A DNA stretch of 64,000 nt from Bradyrhizobium australiense (GTDB lineage: Bacteria > Pseudomonadota > Alphaproteobacteria > Rhizobiales > Xanthobacteraceae): contig NZ_JAAVLX010000001.1 of assembly GCF_013114825.1 (NCBI RefSeq), positions 62,001-126,000 of the forward strand, read 5' to 3'. Shown in pieces: positions 53,385 to 63,559 of the stretch (positions are counted from its first letter, which is position 1; each line of letters begins with the position of its first letter). The position numbers were made by a program, and so were the translations under genes. The notes beneath the pieces were generated by a model. That model saw only the letters and a list, made by a program, of their open reading frames with translations, was not told where the DNA came from and ran no database searches.

Positions 53385-56072
53385 GTGGCCGTGGCGTTGA
53401 AGAAACTCAGCACGTACCGCAAGAAGCGCGATTTTGGCAAAACGGCGGAGCCCTCCGGCGACGTCAAGGTCGCGCCCGCCCGAGAGCGGCGGTTCGTGAT
53501 TCAGAAGCATGATGCAAGCCGGCTGCATTACGATCTCAGGCTGGAATTCAACGGCGTGTTCAAATCCTGGGCCGTCACCAAGGGGCCGTCGCTCGACCCC
53601 CACGACAAGCGGCTGGCGGTAGAGGTCGAGGACCACCCGCTCGATTACGGTGACTTTGAAGGCACCATTCCGGAAGGCCAATACGGCGGCGGCACCGTGA
53701 TGCTGTGGGATCGTGGCTACTGGGAATCCGATGATCCCGACCGCGGCTTCAGAAAGGGTGACCTGAAATTCACCCTGCATGGCGACAAACTGCATGGCAG
53801 CTGGGTGTTGGTGCGGATGAAAGGCGACCGCTATGGCGGCCAGCGCACTAACTGGCTCCTGATCAAGCATCGCGACGAATTTGTGAAGGAGGGTGAGGCC
53901 AACGATATTCTCGACCAGGACCGTTCCGTCGCCTCGGGACGGACGATGGAGCAGATCGCGCAAGGCAAGGGCAGGGCGCCGAAGCCGTTCATGCTGGTCG
54001 GAAAAACCAAGGCCGACGCGGTCTGGCAATCGAACCGTGGCGACGCCGCCGAGGCGCGGACCGTGCGGAAGACAGCCGCCTTGCGGGCCGCGCCGGAGAT
54101 CAAGACGCGCGCGCCCGCGCCGGCCGTAAAGCCGAAGAAGGTCGCGGCGATGCCGGATTTCGTCGCGCCGCAGCTTTGCACGGTGGTCGAGCGGCCGCCT
54201 AGCGGCGAGGGCTGGTGTCATGAGATCAAGTTCGACGGCTACCGAGTACAATTGCGCGTCGAAAATGGCGATGCGGTGCTCTATACCCGAAAGGGTCTCG
54301 ACTGGACTGACAAATTCAAGGCGATCGCGGAGGAAGCGAAATCGCTTCCCGACGTGCTGATCGACGGCGAGATCGTCGCGCTCGACCATAACGGCGCGCC
54401 CAATTTCTCGACCCTCCAGGCGGCGCTATCGGACGGCGACAGCGGGAGCCTGATCTTCTATGCGTTCGACCTGCTGCTTGCCGACGGCGAAGATCTTCGC
54501 AGGCTGCCGCTCGGCGACCGCAAGGCGCGGCTGAAGGAATTGCTGGAGGCGCAAAAGGGCAAGGACAAGCAGATCCGCTATGTCGAGCATTTTGAAAGCG
54601 GGGGCGACGCCGTCCTGCAATCAGCCTGCAAGCTCGAACTGGAAGGCATCGTCTCCAAGAAGCTCGATGCGCCCTATCGCTCCGGCCGCACTGAAAGCTG
54701 GACCAAGGCGAAATGCCGCGCGGGGCACGAGGTGGTGCTGGGCGGCTGGAAGACCACCAACGGCAAATTCCGCTCGCTGATGGCTGGCGTCTACCGCGGC
54801 GATCATCTCGCCTTTGTCGGCATGGTCGGCACCGGTTTCGGGCAGGACAAGGTCCGCCGCATCATGCCGGCGCTGAAGGCGGCGGCCTCCGACAAGAACC
54901 CGTTCGGCGGCAAGAACGCGCCGAAGAAAACCCGCGACGTGCATTGGCTGAAGCCCGAACTGGTCGCCGAAATCGAATTCGCAGGCTTTACCGCGGACGG
55001 AAATATTCGTCAGGCCGCGTTCAAGGGCCTGCGGCAGGACAAACCGGCCGAGGAAGTGGAGGCGGAGACCCCGTCCAAGGCGGGCATCGCGCAGCCGAAG
55101 CCGGGAAGATTGAAAGCCAAGGTCAAGACCAAGGCCAAGACCGCGACCGCGCGGCCTGCGGCCGACAAGGCCGCCGAAGCCATGGGCGTGGTGATCTCGA
55201 AGCCTGACAAGGAGATGTGGCCCGATGCCGGCGACGGCGAGCCCGTGACCAAGCTCGATCTCGCCAAATATTTCGAAGCCGTTGGCGAATGGATGATCGG
55301 CCATCTCAAGGGCCGCCCTTGCTCCATCGTACGGGCGCCGGACGGCATCCACGGCGAAAAATTCTTCCAGCGGCATGCCATGCAGGGCATGTCCAACCTG
55401 CTCGATCTCGCCAACGTCTCAGGCGACCGCAAGCCCTATGTGCAGATCGACCGCATCGAGGGGTTGGCGGCGGTGGCGCAGATCGGCGGCCTGGAGCTGC
55501 ATCCCTGGAATTGCGCGCCCAATGCCTACGATACGCCGGGCCGGCTGGTGTTCGATCTCGATCCTGCTCCAGATGTCGACTTTGCGGAAGTGATCGAGGC
55601 GGCAAAAGACATGCGCCAGCGCCTGACCGCTGTTGGCCTCGAAAGCTTCTGCAAGACCACCGGCGGCAAGGGGCTGCACGTGGTGACGCCGCTGCTTCAT
55701 GGCGCACGGGACAAGGTCTCGTGGAAGGAGGCCAAGGCGTTCGCGCAAGGTATTTGCCGGTGGATGGCGAACGATGATCCCGAGCGCTATCTGCTCAATA
55801 TGTCGAAGAAGCTGCGCAAGGGAAAGATCTTCCTCGACTATCTCCGCAACGATCGGATGTCGACCGCGGTCGCTGCCTTGTCGCCACGTGCACGCGAAGG
55901 TGCCACCGTATCGATGCCGCTGACCTGGACTCAGGTGCGCGGCGATCTCGATCCGAGGAAGTACACGATCCGCACCGTGCCGTCGTTGCTGGCGAAGACG
56001 AAAGCGTGGGACGGCTACGATGACGCGGCAACGTCGATCAAGCCGGCGATCAAGAAGCTGGCGGGGAAGTAA
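53385..56072 (+). CDS. ligD: ATP-dependent DNA ligase LigD
   Basis: A full three-domain LigD of 895 residues. The 3'-phosphoesterase domain comes first (H42 and H48 in [11 protein letters not shown]84), then the ligase with nucleophile K282 (HEIKFDGYR) and motifs IDGEIV and EGIVSKK, then the primase-polymerase domain with metal-binding D724 and D726 (FDLDPAPD). The order PE-LIG-POL is usual in proteobacteria. Linkers near 225-255 and 550-600 are Ala/Lys-rich. The start is GTG (53385 or 53391). With Ku it repairs double-strand breaks by end joining. Confidence 0.96.
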   Translation: MAVALKKLSTYRKKRDFGKTAEPSGDVKVAPARERRFVIQKHDASRLHYDLRLEFNGVFKSWAVTKGPSLDPHDKRLAVEVEDHPLDYGDFEGTIPEGQYGGGTVMLWDRGYWESDDPDRGFRKGDLKFTLHGDKLHGSWVLVRMKGDRYGGQRTNWLLIKHRDEFVKEGEANDILDQDRSVASGRTMEQIAQGKGRAPKPFMLVGKTKADAVWQSNRGDAAEARTVRKTAALRAAPEIKTRAPAPAVKPKKVAAMPDFVAPQLCTVVERPPSGEGWCHEIKFDGYRVQLRVENGDAVLYTRKGLDWTDKFKAIAEEAKSLPDVLIDGEIVALDHNGAPNFSTLQAALSDGDSGSLIFYAFDLLLADGEDLRRLPLGDRKARLKELLEAQKGKDKQIRYVEHFESGGDAVLQSACKLELEGIVSKKLDAPYRSGRTESWTKAKCRAGHEVVLGGWKTTNGKFRSLMAGVYRGDHLAFVGMVGTGFGQDKVRRIMPALKAAASDKNPFGGKNAPKKTRDVHWLKPELVAEIEFAGFTADGNIRQAAFKGLRQDKPAEEVEAETPSKAGIAQPKPGRLKAKVKTKAKTATARPAADKAAEAMGVVISKPDKEMWPDAGDGEPVTKLDLAKYFEAVGEWMIGHLKGRPCSIVRAPDGIHGEKFFQRHAMQGMSNLLDLANVSGDRKPYVQIDRIEGLAAVAQIGGLELHPWNCAPNAYDTPGRLVFDLDPAPDVDFAEVIEAAKDMRQRLTAVGLESFCKTTGGKGLHVVTPLLHGARDKVSWKEAKAFAQGICRWMANDDPERYLLNMSKKLRKGKIFLDYLRNDRMSTAVAALSPRAREGATVSMPLTWTQVRGDLDPRKYTIRTVPSLLAKTKAWDGYDDAATSIKPAIKKLAGK

Positions 56073-56075
56073 ACT

Positions 56076-56178
56076 TGTCATGCCCCGCGAAGGCGGGGCA
56101 TCCAATACGCCGCGGCCGCTCGATCGACCAAGAACGTCTCTGGAATACTGGATCACCCGCTTTCGCGGGTGATGACGG
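56076..56178. repeat. palindromic intergenic repeat, type C variant
   Basis: GTCATGCCCCGCGAAGGCGG on the left and CACCCGCTTTCGCGGGTGAT on the right each form a hairpin; the arrangement resembles the element at 32459-32550. It directly follows ligD. Confidence 0.65.
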
Positions 56179-56208
56179 TCTTCGTGGCTTCCGTAGGGGA
56201 GGCAAAGC

Positions 56209-56280
56209 GAAGCGTGCCCACCACTGTCCGTGCAACAAGAAAGGTGGGCACGGCGCTAGCGCGCCCTTGCCCACCCTACG
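56209..56280. repeat. inverted-repeat element (GTGGGCA type)
   Basis: GCGTGCCCACC and GGTGGGCACGGCGCTAGC pair with each other, and GGTGGGCACGG... can alternatively pair with CCTTGCCCACC further right. This GTAGGGTGGGCA-like element recurs in related genomes, from memory. It lies between ligD and the DUF3309-type gene. Confidence 0.55.
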
Positions 56281-56294
56281 ATTCTGCGCGTTGT

Positions 56295-56459
56295 CTACAG
56301 CTTGCCAAGCAGCAGCAGGATCAACAGGATCACAATCACCAGACCCAGTCCGCCGCCGCCGTAATAGCCAGTGCCATAGAACGGACCGCCGCCGATGCCG
56401 CTGAAGCCGCCAAGCAGGGCGATGATGAGAATGATCAGGATGATGGTGCCGATGGACAT
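56295..56459 (-). CDS. small DUF3309-type membrane protein
   Basis: A 54-residue protein: two hydrophobic helices (TIILIILIIALLGG and GLGLVIVILLILLLLG) separated by a Gly/Tyr-rich turn (GIGGGPFYGTGYYGGGG). This pattern matches the DUF3309 family of small membrane proteins of unknown role. The ATG at 56459 follows GGAGAGG, an excellent ribosome site. It is monocistronic. Confidence 0.85.
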   Translation of the reverse strand: MSIGTIILIILIIALLGGFSGIGGGPFYGTGYYGGGGLGLVIVILLILLLLGKL

Positions 56460-56626
56460 AAACCTCTCCTCAGCCCGAACGGGGCGTTCTGCACATTCTG
56501 CCCTTCACAGGGAACAACGGCCGTGAGTCATCTAAGTTCCGTTTTGCGTTGCGATAATGCGTGCGGTCCTTACTTTCGAACTGCGTGGAAATTACATGCT
56601 GTTAAATCGAGGAGGATTTTTCAGCG

Positions 56627-56935
56627 ATGACCAAACCGCTCGTGGTATCCATTCCGCATAGTCTTGGTCGCGAGGAGGCGATGCGCCGCCTCAAGACAGG
56701 ACTTTCACGCGCCGCTTCCAGCGTGCCGATGCTGACCGTCGACGAGGAGCGCTGGGAAGACAACCGCATGATCTTCCGCGTGCGCGCCCTTGGGCAAGGC
56801 GCGGTAGGCCATGTCGACGTCGCCGAAGATCATGTGCAGGTGGAGGTCGTGTTGCCGTGGTTGCTGCAGCGCTTTGCGGAAGTGGCTCAGGCCGCGATCC
56901 GCAGTCGCGGCCAACTGCTGCTGACAAAGAAATAA
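56627..56935 (+). CDS. polyhydroxyalkanoic acid system family protein
   Basis: A 102-residue protein of the PHA granule-associated family (VSIPHSLGREEAMRRLKTGL, WEDNRMIFRVRALGQG, VQVEVVLPWLLQRFAE). A strong GAGGAGG site precedes the ATG. Such proteins are found with PHA synthesis or as single genes in alphaproteobacteria and may bind storage granules. It ends three bases before the convergent treY stop. The proximity to trehalose and glycogen genes is in line with carbon storage, but no phaC or phaR gene is here. Confidence 0.82.
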   Translation: MTKPLVVSIPHSLGREEAMRRLKTGLSRAASSVPMLTVDEERWEDNRMIFRVRALGQGAVGHVDVAEDHVQVEVVLPWLLQRFAEVAQAAIRSRGQLLLTKK

Positions 56936-56938
56936 ACG

Positions 56939-59728
56939 CTAGGCGCCCTTGCGCTTCCGCGCCGGTGCCAGCGCGCCATTGAATCTGGCCTTCAGTGCGG
57001 CCACCGGCAGATGTGTCAATAGATCGGACAGACGTAATTGCGTGGCATCGGCGTCGGAAAATCCCTCGATCGAATAGCCGCCGATGTTCAAGGCTGCGTC
57101 ATAGGTCTCCGGCCGCGGCCAGCTTCGACCGTTGTCGGTAAATGGTGCGAACCACCGCGTGACAACCGTGATCGCAGCCTCGCGGCCTCGCCGCCGAGCG
57201 AACGCGATGAAATGGTCGCGACGCGGTCCGCCGACTTCCAAAGGTTCATAGTCGCCATCGGTGAATACATCGGCGAGCTCGGTTCGCAGCTGCAGCAGAT
57301 ACCGTGTCCAGGCCAGTTTCAGATGACCGCTTGGCCATTTCTCGACCAGTCGATCCAAATCGGGATTCTTGAGCGCGTCCAGGCGCCCCGCGCGTTCGGC
57401 AAAGTCGACGGGCCGCCGGTTGTCGGGATCGACCAGCGAAAAATCCCAAAGTTCCGTGCCCTGATAGAAGTCCGGCACGCCCGGTATCGTCGCTTTCAGC
57501 GTGATCTGGCTGAGCGAGTTCAGCGCGCCCAGCAACGAGAGCCGCGGCGCCAGTGTCTGCAGGGAGCTCAGGAATTCACCCGAGAGCGAAGGATCGAGAA
57601 TTTTCGCAATGAAGCTCTTGACGCCCGCCTCGTAGGCCGCGTGGGGATTGAGCCAGCTCGTTTCCTGCTTGCCCTCGCGCGCGGCCTTCAGCGCATATTC
57701 CTGCATCCGGTCCACAAACGACGCGTCGTCCGGCTGCCATGCGCCCGCCAGCGCTTGATACAGCATGTATTCGAATGTCGCCGACGGCGCGCGCAAATCG
57801 CCATCGACGAGCAGATGCGGCGCGTTGAGCAGCTTCCATCGCGCTACCGTGCTGGTCCATTCCCCCGGAATTTCCGAAAGCGCCGTGATGCGCGCACGCG
57901 CATCCTCGCCGCGCTTGGTGTCATGCGTCGCCGTCGCCGTCATGCCGTGCGGCGATGCGCCGTCGCGAGACCGCATCATCCCATGAAATTCGTCGGCCGA
58001 AAGCGCCTGTGCCGCGGGGTCGCCGCCGACCTCGTTGAGCGCGAGCAGGCGGTGGTAGCGGTAGAACGTCGTGTCCTCCAGCGACTTTGCCATCATTGGT
58101 CCGGTGAACTGTTGCACCTTCAATGCAAACCGGCGCACCCGCGGCGCGCTGTGGCGCGTGCGTCCGGGCTTGGTCAGGTCCATTGTCAGGGCGTCGCGCA
58201 GGAAGTCGAAGATGCCGTCGTCGGCGGCAAACCAGTCGGCGCGCGCCCGTTCGATCGTCCCCGATATCAACTGGCGATCATGCGCGGACGGGCCCGACGC
58301 TGTCAGGTAGGTGCGGTACACCGGAAAGTGCAGCACGTAGAGTTCGAGCGCCTGCCGCAGGCCGTCGGCGGAATAGTCGCGGGTGGAATAATGCCCGCTG
58401 GCAATCCGCGCCAAGAGGCGCGTCAGCACCGTGAACTCGCTGGTCAGCAGCGTCTCCAGCACGCGTCGCTTGGCTTCCCGCAAGATCGGTTCGAGCTGCG
58501 GCGAACGGTTGCTGATCTGCCGCCATATCTCGTCGAGCGGCTCCAGGCCGCTTCCATTGGTCAGCACACGGGTGATCGCGTTCAGCCACTCATAGCCGGT
58601 GGTGCCGTGAACGCCGGCGAACGGCGGCAGCGTTTCGTGCTCGCCGAGAATTTTCTCGACCACCACATAGAAGGGCCTGCTCCGCCCGCCGTGCGCCTCG
58701 CGAATCAGCCGGCGCAGGCGCTGGCAATACTGGACGGGATCGCGCAGGCCATCGATGTGATCGAGCCGCAACCCCTGAAGCTTTCCCTCCGCAATCAGTC
58801 GTTTCACCAGGCGATGGGTCGCCTCGAAGGTGCCGGCGTCCTCGACGCGCAAGCCCGCCAGTGTGTTGATGTCGAAGAAGCGTCTGTAGTTGATGTCGCT
58901 GGAAGCGAGCCGCCAGTGGCCGAGCTTGTAGTGCTGACGTTCGAGCAGATGATGCAGCGCAAGCGTCGCAGCGGCGCGATCGGGTCCGGCGCGATAGGCC
59001 GCAAGCCCACGCGCGATGATCCCGGCGGCTTCAGTGATGCCCTTCAATTCGGACTTGAAGACAGGTGCTTCCCTGCGGTTGGGACGTCGCGGTCCCTGAT
59101 AACGGGAGGCCAGCGCAAGCATGGCCCTGGCAGGCGCGCTTTCCTCCGCGCCCGCTTCCTTGACGATCATACGCAGGATTTCGCCATAACGTTCCGGCGC
59201 GATCGGCAGCCGATGCTCAAAGTACCAGGCCGAAAAACTGCCTTCGCCGGCGTCATAGCGCAATTCGATCTCGCCGTTTTCCAGCGCCTGACCGTAGGAC
59301 GAGCCGATGATGGGCAGCAGCACCCCGCCGCGGGCGCGATACGGCAATTGTTCCCAGTCAATATCGAAGGAGGCCGCGTGCGGCGAGGCGGGACCCCATT
59401 CCAGCACGTCGAGCCACCACGGATTATCAGCGCAATGCACGCCCACGTGGTTGGGTACGAAATCCAGGACCAGCCCGAGATCGTGTTGCCGCAGCGTAGC
59501 GCTCAGCCGCTCGAAGCCGGGTCCGCCGCCGAGCTCGGGATTGAACTGGGCGTGGTCAATGACGTCGTAGCCATGTGCGCTGCCCTTGCGGGCGCGCATG
59601 AAAGGCGACGCATAGAGATGGGTGATGCCGAGCGCCTTCAGGTAGGGTACCACGGCAGCGGCGGCGTCGAAATCGAAATCCGCCGACAGTTGCAGGCGGT
59701 AGGTCGCGATCGGGATCGCCGGGGGCAT
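56939..59728 (-). CDS. treY: malto-oligosyltrehalose synthase
   Basis: A 929-residue TreY (GH13), which turns the reducing end of maltodextrin into a trehalose unit. N-terminal motifs TYRLQLSADFDFDAAAAVVP and HLYASPFMRARKGSAHGYDV, the LDFVPNHVGVH region, the catalytic GLRLDHIDGLRDP and FYQGTELWDFSLVDPDNRR near the C-terminus are family-specific. It follows treZ by four bases on the minus strand. With TreZ it produces trehalose from glycogen, for osmotic and desiccation tolerance. Confidence 0.96.
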   Translation of the reverse strand: MPPAIPIATYRLQLSADFDFDAAAAVVPYLKALGITHLYASPFMRARKGSAHGYDVIDHAQFNPELGGGPGFERLSATLRQHDLGLVLDFVPNHVGVHCADNPWWLDVLEWGPASPHAASFDIDWEQLPYRARGGVLLPIIGSSYGQALENGEIELRYDAGEGSFSAWYFEHRLPIAPERYGEILRMIVKEAGAEESAPARAMLALASRYQGPRRPNRREAPVFKSELKGITEAAGIIARGLAAYRAGPDRAAATLALHHLLERQHYKLGHWRLASSDINYRRFFDINTLAGLRVEDAGTFEATHRLVKRLIAEGKLQGLRLDHIDGLRDPVQYCQRLRRLIREAHGGRSRPFYVVVEKILGEHETLPPFAGVHGTTGYEWLNAITRVLTNGSGLEPLDEIWRQISNRSPQLEPILREAKRRVLETLLTSEFTVLTRLLARIASGHYSTRDYSADGLRQALELYVLHFPVYRTYLTASGPSAHDRQLISGTIERARADWFAADDGIFDFLRDALTMDLTKPGRTRHSAPRVRRFALKVQQFTGPMMAKSLEDTTFYRYHRLLALNEVGGDPAAQALSADEFHGMMRSRDGASPHGMTATATHDTKRGEDARARITALSEIPGEWTSTVARWKLLNAPHLLVDGDLRAPSATFEYMLYQALAGAWQPDDASFVDRMQEYALKAAREGKQETSWLNPHAAYEAGVKSFIAKILDPSLSGEFLSSLQTLAPRLSLLGALNSLSQITLKATIPGVPDFYQGTELWDFSLVDPDNRRPVDFAERAGRLDALKNPDLDRLVEKWPSGHLKLAWTRYLLQLRTELADVFTDGDYEPLEVGGPRRDHFIAFARRRGREAAITVVTRWFAPFTDNGRSWPRPETYDAALNIGGYSIEGFSDADATQLRLSDLLTHLPVAALKARFNGALAPARKRKGA

Positions 59729-59732
59729 TTTC

Positions 59733-61484
59733 CTATCCGATGCGCCAGTGCACCGTCCATGGCGGGACGCTGTCGCCCAACTCGCTGCCCCAGATCAGGG
59801 TTCCTGCAGCTTCGCCGTGGCTGACAGCTTTTTCCGACGGGTTGGCGGTGAGGCGAAGCGTCGTGCCATCGCCCATGCGCCAGTCGGCTGTCAGCAATCC
59901 GTTGCTTTCGGCGTCTGCTCTTCCAAAGGCTGCACCCGTCAGCCGCGGTACAATCTCCTGCCGCCGGACCTGCAGCAGTTTTCGCACCATGGTCAGACGC
60001 TTCCGTCCCGCCGGCGCGTCGCGGCCATCCCAGTCGAGCACGGCGGAATCCCGTGTCGAAGCGGCAAGCGCGTCGGGGACTTCGTCGCCATATTCTGCAT
60101 AGGCCCAGGCCAGTTCGACGCGGCGGCCCTTCCGAACCGCGTCGGCGAGTTCGCCGCCGAAATCGCAGAAGAACGGGAAGGGGACGGTTGAACCCCATTC
60201 CTCGCCCATGAACAGCATGGGGATGTGCGGCGCGATCAGCAGGACCTGAAGCGCCGCCTCGATCATCCGCGCGTCGGCGTTGCCTTCTAGCCGGTCGCCC
60301 AGCGCACGATTACCGATCTGGTCGTGGTTCTGCAGGAAGTTGATGAAGGCGGTCGGCGCCAGATGGCCGCTTGGCTCGCCACGCCTGACGCCGCGAAAAG
60401 CGGATGGCTCGCCCTGGTAGACGAAACCTGATGACAGCGAGCGGGCGATATCCGAGATCGGCGAACGCTGATAGTCGCCATAATAGCCCTGCTTCTCGCC
60501 GGTCATCAGCACGCGCCAGGCGTGATGGTAGTCGTCGTTCCATTGTGCGCGGTATTTGCCTTGTGGTGGGTCCCCCACCGGGTCCAGAATGCTGGCGCGG
60601 TTGTCGCCGTTCTCCAGCACGAGGTGAATGTGCCGGCCGGTTTCCGCGGCCAATTGGCCGGCAGCAGCGCTGATGTCGTGCAGCAGTGACAGCCCGCCCG
60701 GCTCGACGATCGAGTTGACGGCATCGAGCCGCAGTCCATCGAAGCGATAGTCGCGCAGCCAGGAGAGCGCGTTCTCGATCGCAAAGGCGCGGACTTCCTT
60801 CACGCGATAGTCGATCGCGTTGCCCCACGGCGTATGCGCTTCGGTGAAGAAGGAAGGCGCATAGCGGCCGAGATAATTTCCCTCGGGGCCGAAATGGTTG
60901 TAGACCACGTCGAGCATCACCATCAGCCCGCGCAGATGCGCCTCGTCGATCAGCGCCTTGAGATCTTCGGGACGGCCATAGGCGCTGTCGGGCGCGTACC
61001 ACAAGACGCCGTCATAGCCCCAGTTGCGGGAACCGGCGAAATCCGCCAGCGGCATCAATTCCAATGCGGTGATCCCGGTAGCCACGAGGTGATCGAGCCT
61101 GTCGATCATCGCGCGATAGCTGCCTTCACGGGTGAAGGTGCCGACATGGGCCTCGACGATAACCGCCTCCTGCCACGGCCGTCCGCGCCAGCTTGCGGCC
61201 CGCCACGGATAGGCGTCATGGTCGATCACTTCGCTCGGGCCGAAAATGTCCTCGGGCTGAAACAGCGAAGCTGGATCGGGGACATCGAGTTCGTCATCGA
61301 TGCGGAATTTGTAGCGCGCGCCGGCCTTGACACCGGCAATATCGACCGTGAACCAGCCGTCCTCGCCGCGCCTCATCGCGTGAGGTTGCTCCAGCATCAC
61401 CTCGACGTGTTTCGCCGCCGGCGCCCACAGCCGAAACCGCGTGCCGTAGTTTGTCAAAAGCGGGCCGAATTGCCGGTCATTCAT
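59733..61484 (-). CDS. treZ: malto-oligosyltrehalose trehalohydrolase
   Basis: A 583-residue TreZ (GH13), releasing trehalose from the TreY product. An N-terminal CBM48-like region (GTRFRLWAPAAKHVEVML) precedes the barrel, with LMPLADFAGSRNWGYDG, DVVYNHFGPEGNYL, catalytic D in GLRLDAVNSI and FLQNHDQIGNRALGDR. ATG 61484 overlaps the glgX stop as ATGA; a longer open frame upstream runs through glgX antisense frames and is not coding. It is the middle gene of the cluster glgB-glgX-treZ-treY. Confidence 0.95.
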   Translation of the reverse strand: MNDRQFGPLLTNYGTRFRLWAPAAKHVEVMLEQPHAMRRGEDGWFTVDIAGVKAGARYKFRIDDELDVPDPASLFQPEDIFGPSEVIDHDAYPWRAASWRGRPWQEAVIVEAHVGTFTREGSYRAMIDRLDHLVATGITALELMPLADFAGSRNWGYDGVLWYAPDSAYGRPEDLKALIDEAHLRGLMVMLDVVYNHFGPEGNYLGRYAPSFFTEAHTPWGNAIDYRVKEVRAFAIENALSWLRDYRFDGLRLDAVNSIVEPGGLSLLHDISAAAGQLAAETGRHIHLVLENGDNRASILDPVGDPPQGKYRAQWNDDYHHAWRVLMTGEKQGYYGDYQRSPISDIARSLSSGFVYQGEPSAFRGVRRGEPSGHLAPTAFINFLQNHDQIGNRALGDRLEGNADARMIEAALQVLLIAPHIPMLFMGEEWGSTVPFPFFCDFGGELADAVRKGRRVELAWAYAEYGDEVPDALAASTRDSAVLDWDGRDAPAGRKRLTMVRKLLQVRRQEIVPRLTGAAFGRADAESNGLLTADWRMGDGTTLRLTANPSEKAVSHGEAAGTLIWGSELGDSVPPWTVHWRIG

Positions 61485-63556
61485 GCCGCGCCCGCAAAGG
61501 CAAGCACCGACCGCGGCGGCGCGCTGGTTTCGGCGCCCGAAGCGAATTCGGCGGCGGCCAGCACGTTCTCGGTGGTGTTCAGTATCTGCTGCCAGTTCTT
61601 GTATTCGGGCATCTGCGGCAACTTGAAAGCAATCTCTTCGGGCGCAGCGTTCAGCACGATAAAGATCGGCGGCTGCCCTTGTTCCAAGGGCCCCAGTACG
61701 TAGGCGAGGAACCGTCCTTCCGGAAAATTCCAGTCGGCCTCCTGCATCTCCTCGGCCGCCGGCGTCAGCCACAGCACGCCGTAGGAGCCGTCCTTGCGTC
61801 GCCCGGAGAGCCAGCGCTGGTAGCGCAGTTGCGGGAAGCGCCGGCGCAGCGCGGTCATATGACCGACGAAATCAGTGAGGTCGTCGCCTGGCTTCCCGAG
61901 ATTGTCCCAATTGACCCAGCCGATCTCATTGTCCTGGCAATAGGCATTGTTGTTGCCGTTCTGCGAATTGCCGACCTCATCGCCGGCCAGCAGCAGGGGC
62001 GTCCCCTGCGCGAGGAACAGGCAGGCGAGCTGGTTCTTGCGAAGCTGCCGGCGCAGCGCCACGATCGCGGCGTCGGTGGTCGGGCCCTCATGGCCGCAAT
62101 TGTTGCTGTGGTTGTCGTTGGAGCCGTCGCGGTTGTCCTCGCCGTTGGCCTCGTTGTGCTTCTCGTTGTAGCTGAACAGGTCGGCCAGCGTGAAACCGTC
62201 ATGGACGGTGATGTGGTTGATGCTGGCACGGGTTGCGCGGTTATCGTGGTGGAACAGATCGGATGAGGCGGTCATGCGGCGCGAGACGTCGCCGATCAGG
62301 CTGCCTTCGCCGCTCCAGTAGCGCCGCAACGCGCTGCGATAACGGTCATTCCATTCCGACCATTGCGAGGGAAACGCGCCGACCTGATAGCCGCCCAGGC
62401 CGAGATCCCACGGCTCGGCGACGAGCTTGGCGGTTGCCAGCACCGGGTCCTGCCGCACGGCCGTGAGGAACGCAGAATTGCGGTCGAAACCGTTCGGCCC
62501 GCGCGCCAGCGTGGTGGCGAGGTCGAAGCGGAAGCCATCGACGTGGCAAACCTCGACCCAGTAGCGCAGCGAATCCATCACCATCTGCAGCACGCGCGGA
62601 TGGGTGAGGTTGACCGAGCTGCCGCAGCCTGTGAAGTCGTCATAGTAGCGCGGATGCTCCTTGTTGAGCCAATAATAGGACGCGTTGTCGATACCGCGGA
62701 AACACAGCGTCGGGCCGAGATGATTGCCCTCAGCAGTATGGTTATAGACGACGTCGAGCATCACCTCGATGCCGGCGTCGTGCAGCCGCGCCACCGTGGT
62801 GCGGAACGCATCGAGGGCGTTGTCCTGCGCATAGCGCGGCTCCGGCGCGAAGAACGCAAGCGTGTTGTAGCCCCAGTAGTTCGCAAGCTTCCGTTCCACC
62901 AGCACCCGGTCGTCGATCAGCCCGTGGATCGGCAATAACTCGATGGTGGTGACGCCGAGCTTCTTGAGATGGCCGATCATCGCCGGCGAGCACAGCCCGC
63001 CATAGGTGCCGCGCCAGCCCGGCGCGACATCGTCGCGCTTCTGTGTCAGGCCTTTGACGTGGGCCTCGTAGATGATGGTGTCTTCCCAGGCGATGTTTGG
63101 CCGAATCTCGCGGCGGCCCCAGTTGAAGCTCTCGTCGACCACGACCGCCTTCGGCATGCCGCGCGCATTGTCGCGGCGGTCGAACGAAAGATCCTCGCGC
63201 GCGCTCCCCGTTCGATAGCCGAAATGCGCGTCGCTCCACACCAGCCGGCCGGCAAGCCGCTTGGCATAGGGATCGAGCAACAGCTTGTTGGCGTTGAAGC
63301 GGTGCCCCCGCTCGGGCGCGTAGGGACCGTGGACGCGGTAGCCGTAGAGCTGTCCGGGCGAGACGTCGTTGAGATAGCCGTGCCAGACGTCCTCGTTGCG
63401 CTCGGGCAATTCGATCCGCTCGAGCTCGCGGCGGCCCTGGCCGTCGAACAGGCAAAGCTCGACCTTTTCCGCGTTGGCCGAGAACAGCGCAAAGTTGGTG
63501 CCCCTGCCGTCCCAGCTTGCTCCGAGGCGGGCGGGGCTTCCCGCGGACAATCGCAT
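61481..63556 (-). CDS. glgX: glycogen debranching enzyme GlgX
   Basis: A 691-residue GH13 isoamylase-type enzyme. The CBM48 domain comes first (GASWDGRGTNFALFSANAE), then YEAHVKGLT, DVVYNHTAEGNHLGPT, FRFDLATTL with the nucleophile D, and VHDGFTLADLFSYNEKHNEAN. It removes alpha-1,6 branches from glycogen to give linear maltodextrins, the substrate of TreY. It starts three bases after glgB and overlaps treZ, so all four are probably one transcript. Confidence 0.95.
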   Translation of the reverse strand: MRLSAGSPARLGASWDGRGTNFALFSANAEKVELCLFDGQGRRELERIELPERNEDVWHGYLNDVSPGQLYGYRVHGPYAPERGHRFNANKLLLDPYAKRLAGRLVWSDAHFGYRTGSAREDLSFDRRDNARGMPKAVVVDESFNWGRREIRPNIAWEDTIIYEAHVKGLTQKRDDVAPGWRGTYGGLCSPAMIGHLKKLGVTTIELLPIHGLIDDRVLVERKLANYWGYNTLAFFAPEPRYAQDNALDAFRTTVARLHDAGIEVMLDVVYNHTAEGNHLGPTLCFRGIDNASYYWLNKEHPRYYDDFTGCGSSVNLTHPRVLQMVMDSLRYWVEVCHVDGFRFDLATTLARGPNGFDRNSAFLTAVRQDPVLATAKLVAEPWDLGLGGYQVGAFPSQWSEWNDRYRSALRRYWSGEGSLIGDVSRRMTASSDLFHHDNRATRASINHITVHDGFTLADLFSYNEKHNEANGEDNRDGSNDNHSNNCGHEGPTTDAAIVALRRQLRKNQLACLFLAQGTPLLLAGDEVGNSQNGNNNAYCQDNEIGWVNWDNLGKPGDDLTDFVGHMTALRRRFPQLRYQRWLSGRRKDGSYGVLWLTPAAEEMQEADWNFPEGRFLAYVLGPLEQGQPPIFIVLNAAPEEIAFKLPQMPEYKNWQQILNTTENVLAAAEFASGAETSAPPRSVLAFAGAA

Positions 63557-63559
63557 GCG

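Noticed and set aside
57038..59824. 928-codon plus-strand open frame opposite treY
   Set aside because: It is the antisense frame of a well-conserved treY, rich in Arg/Gln/Gly without any domain; high GC keeps it open.
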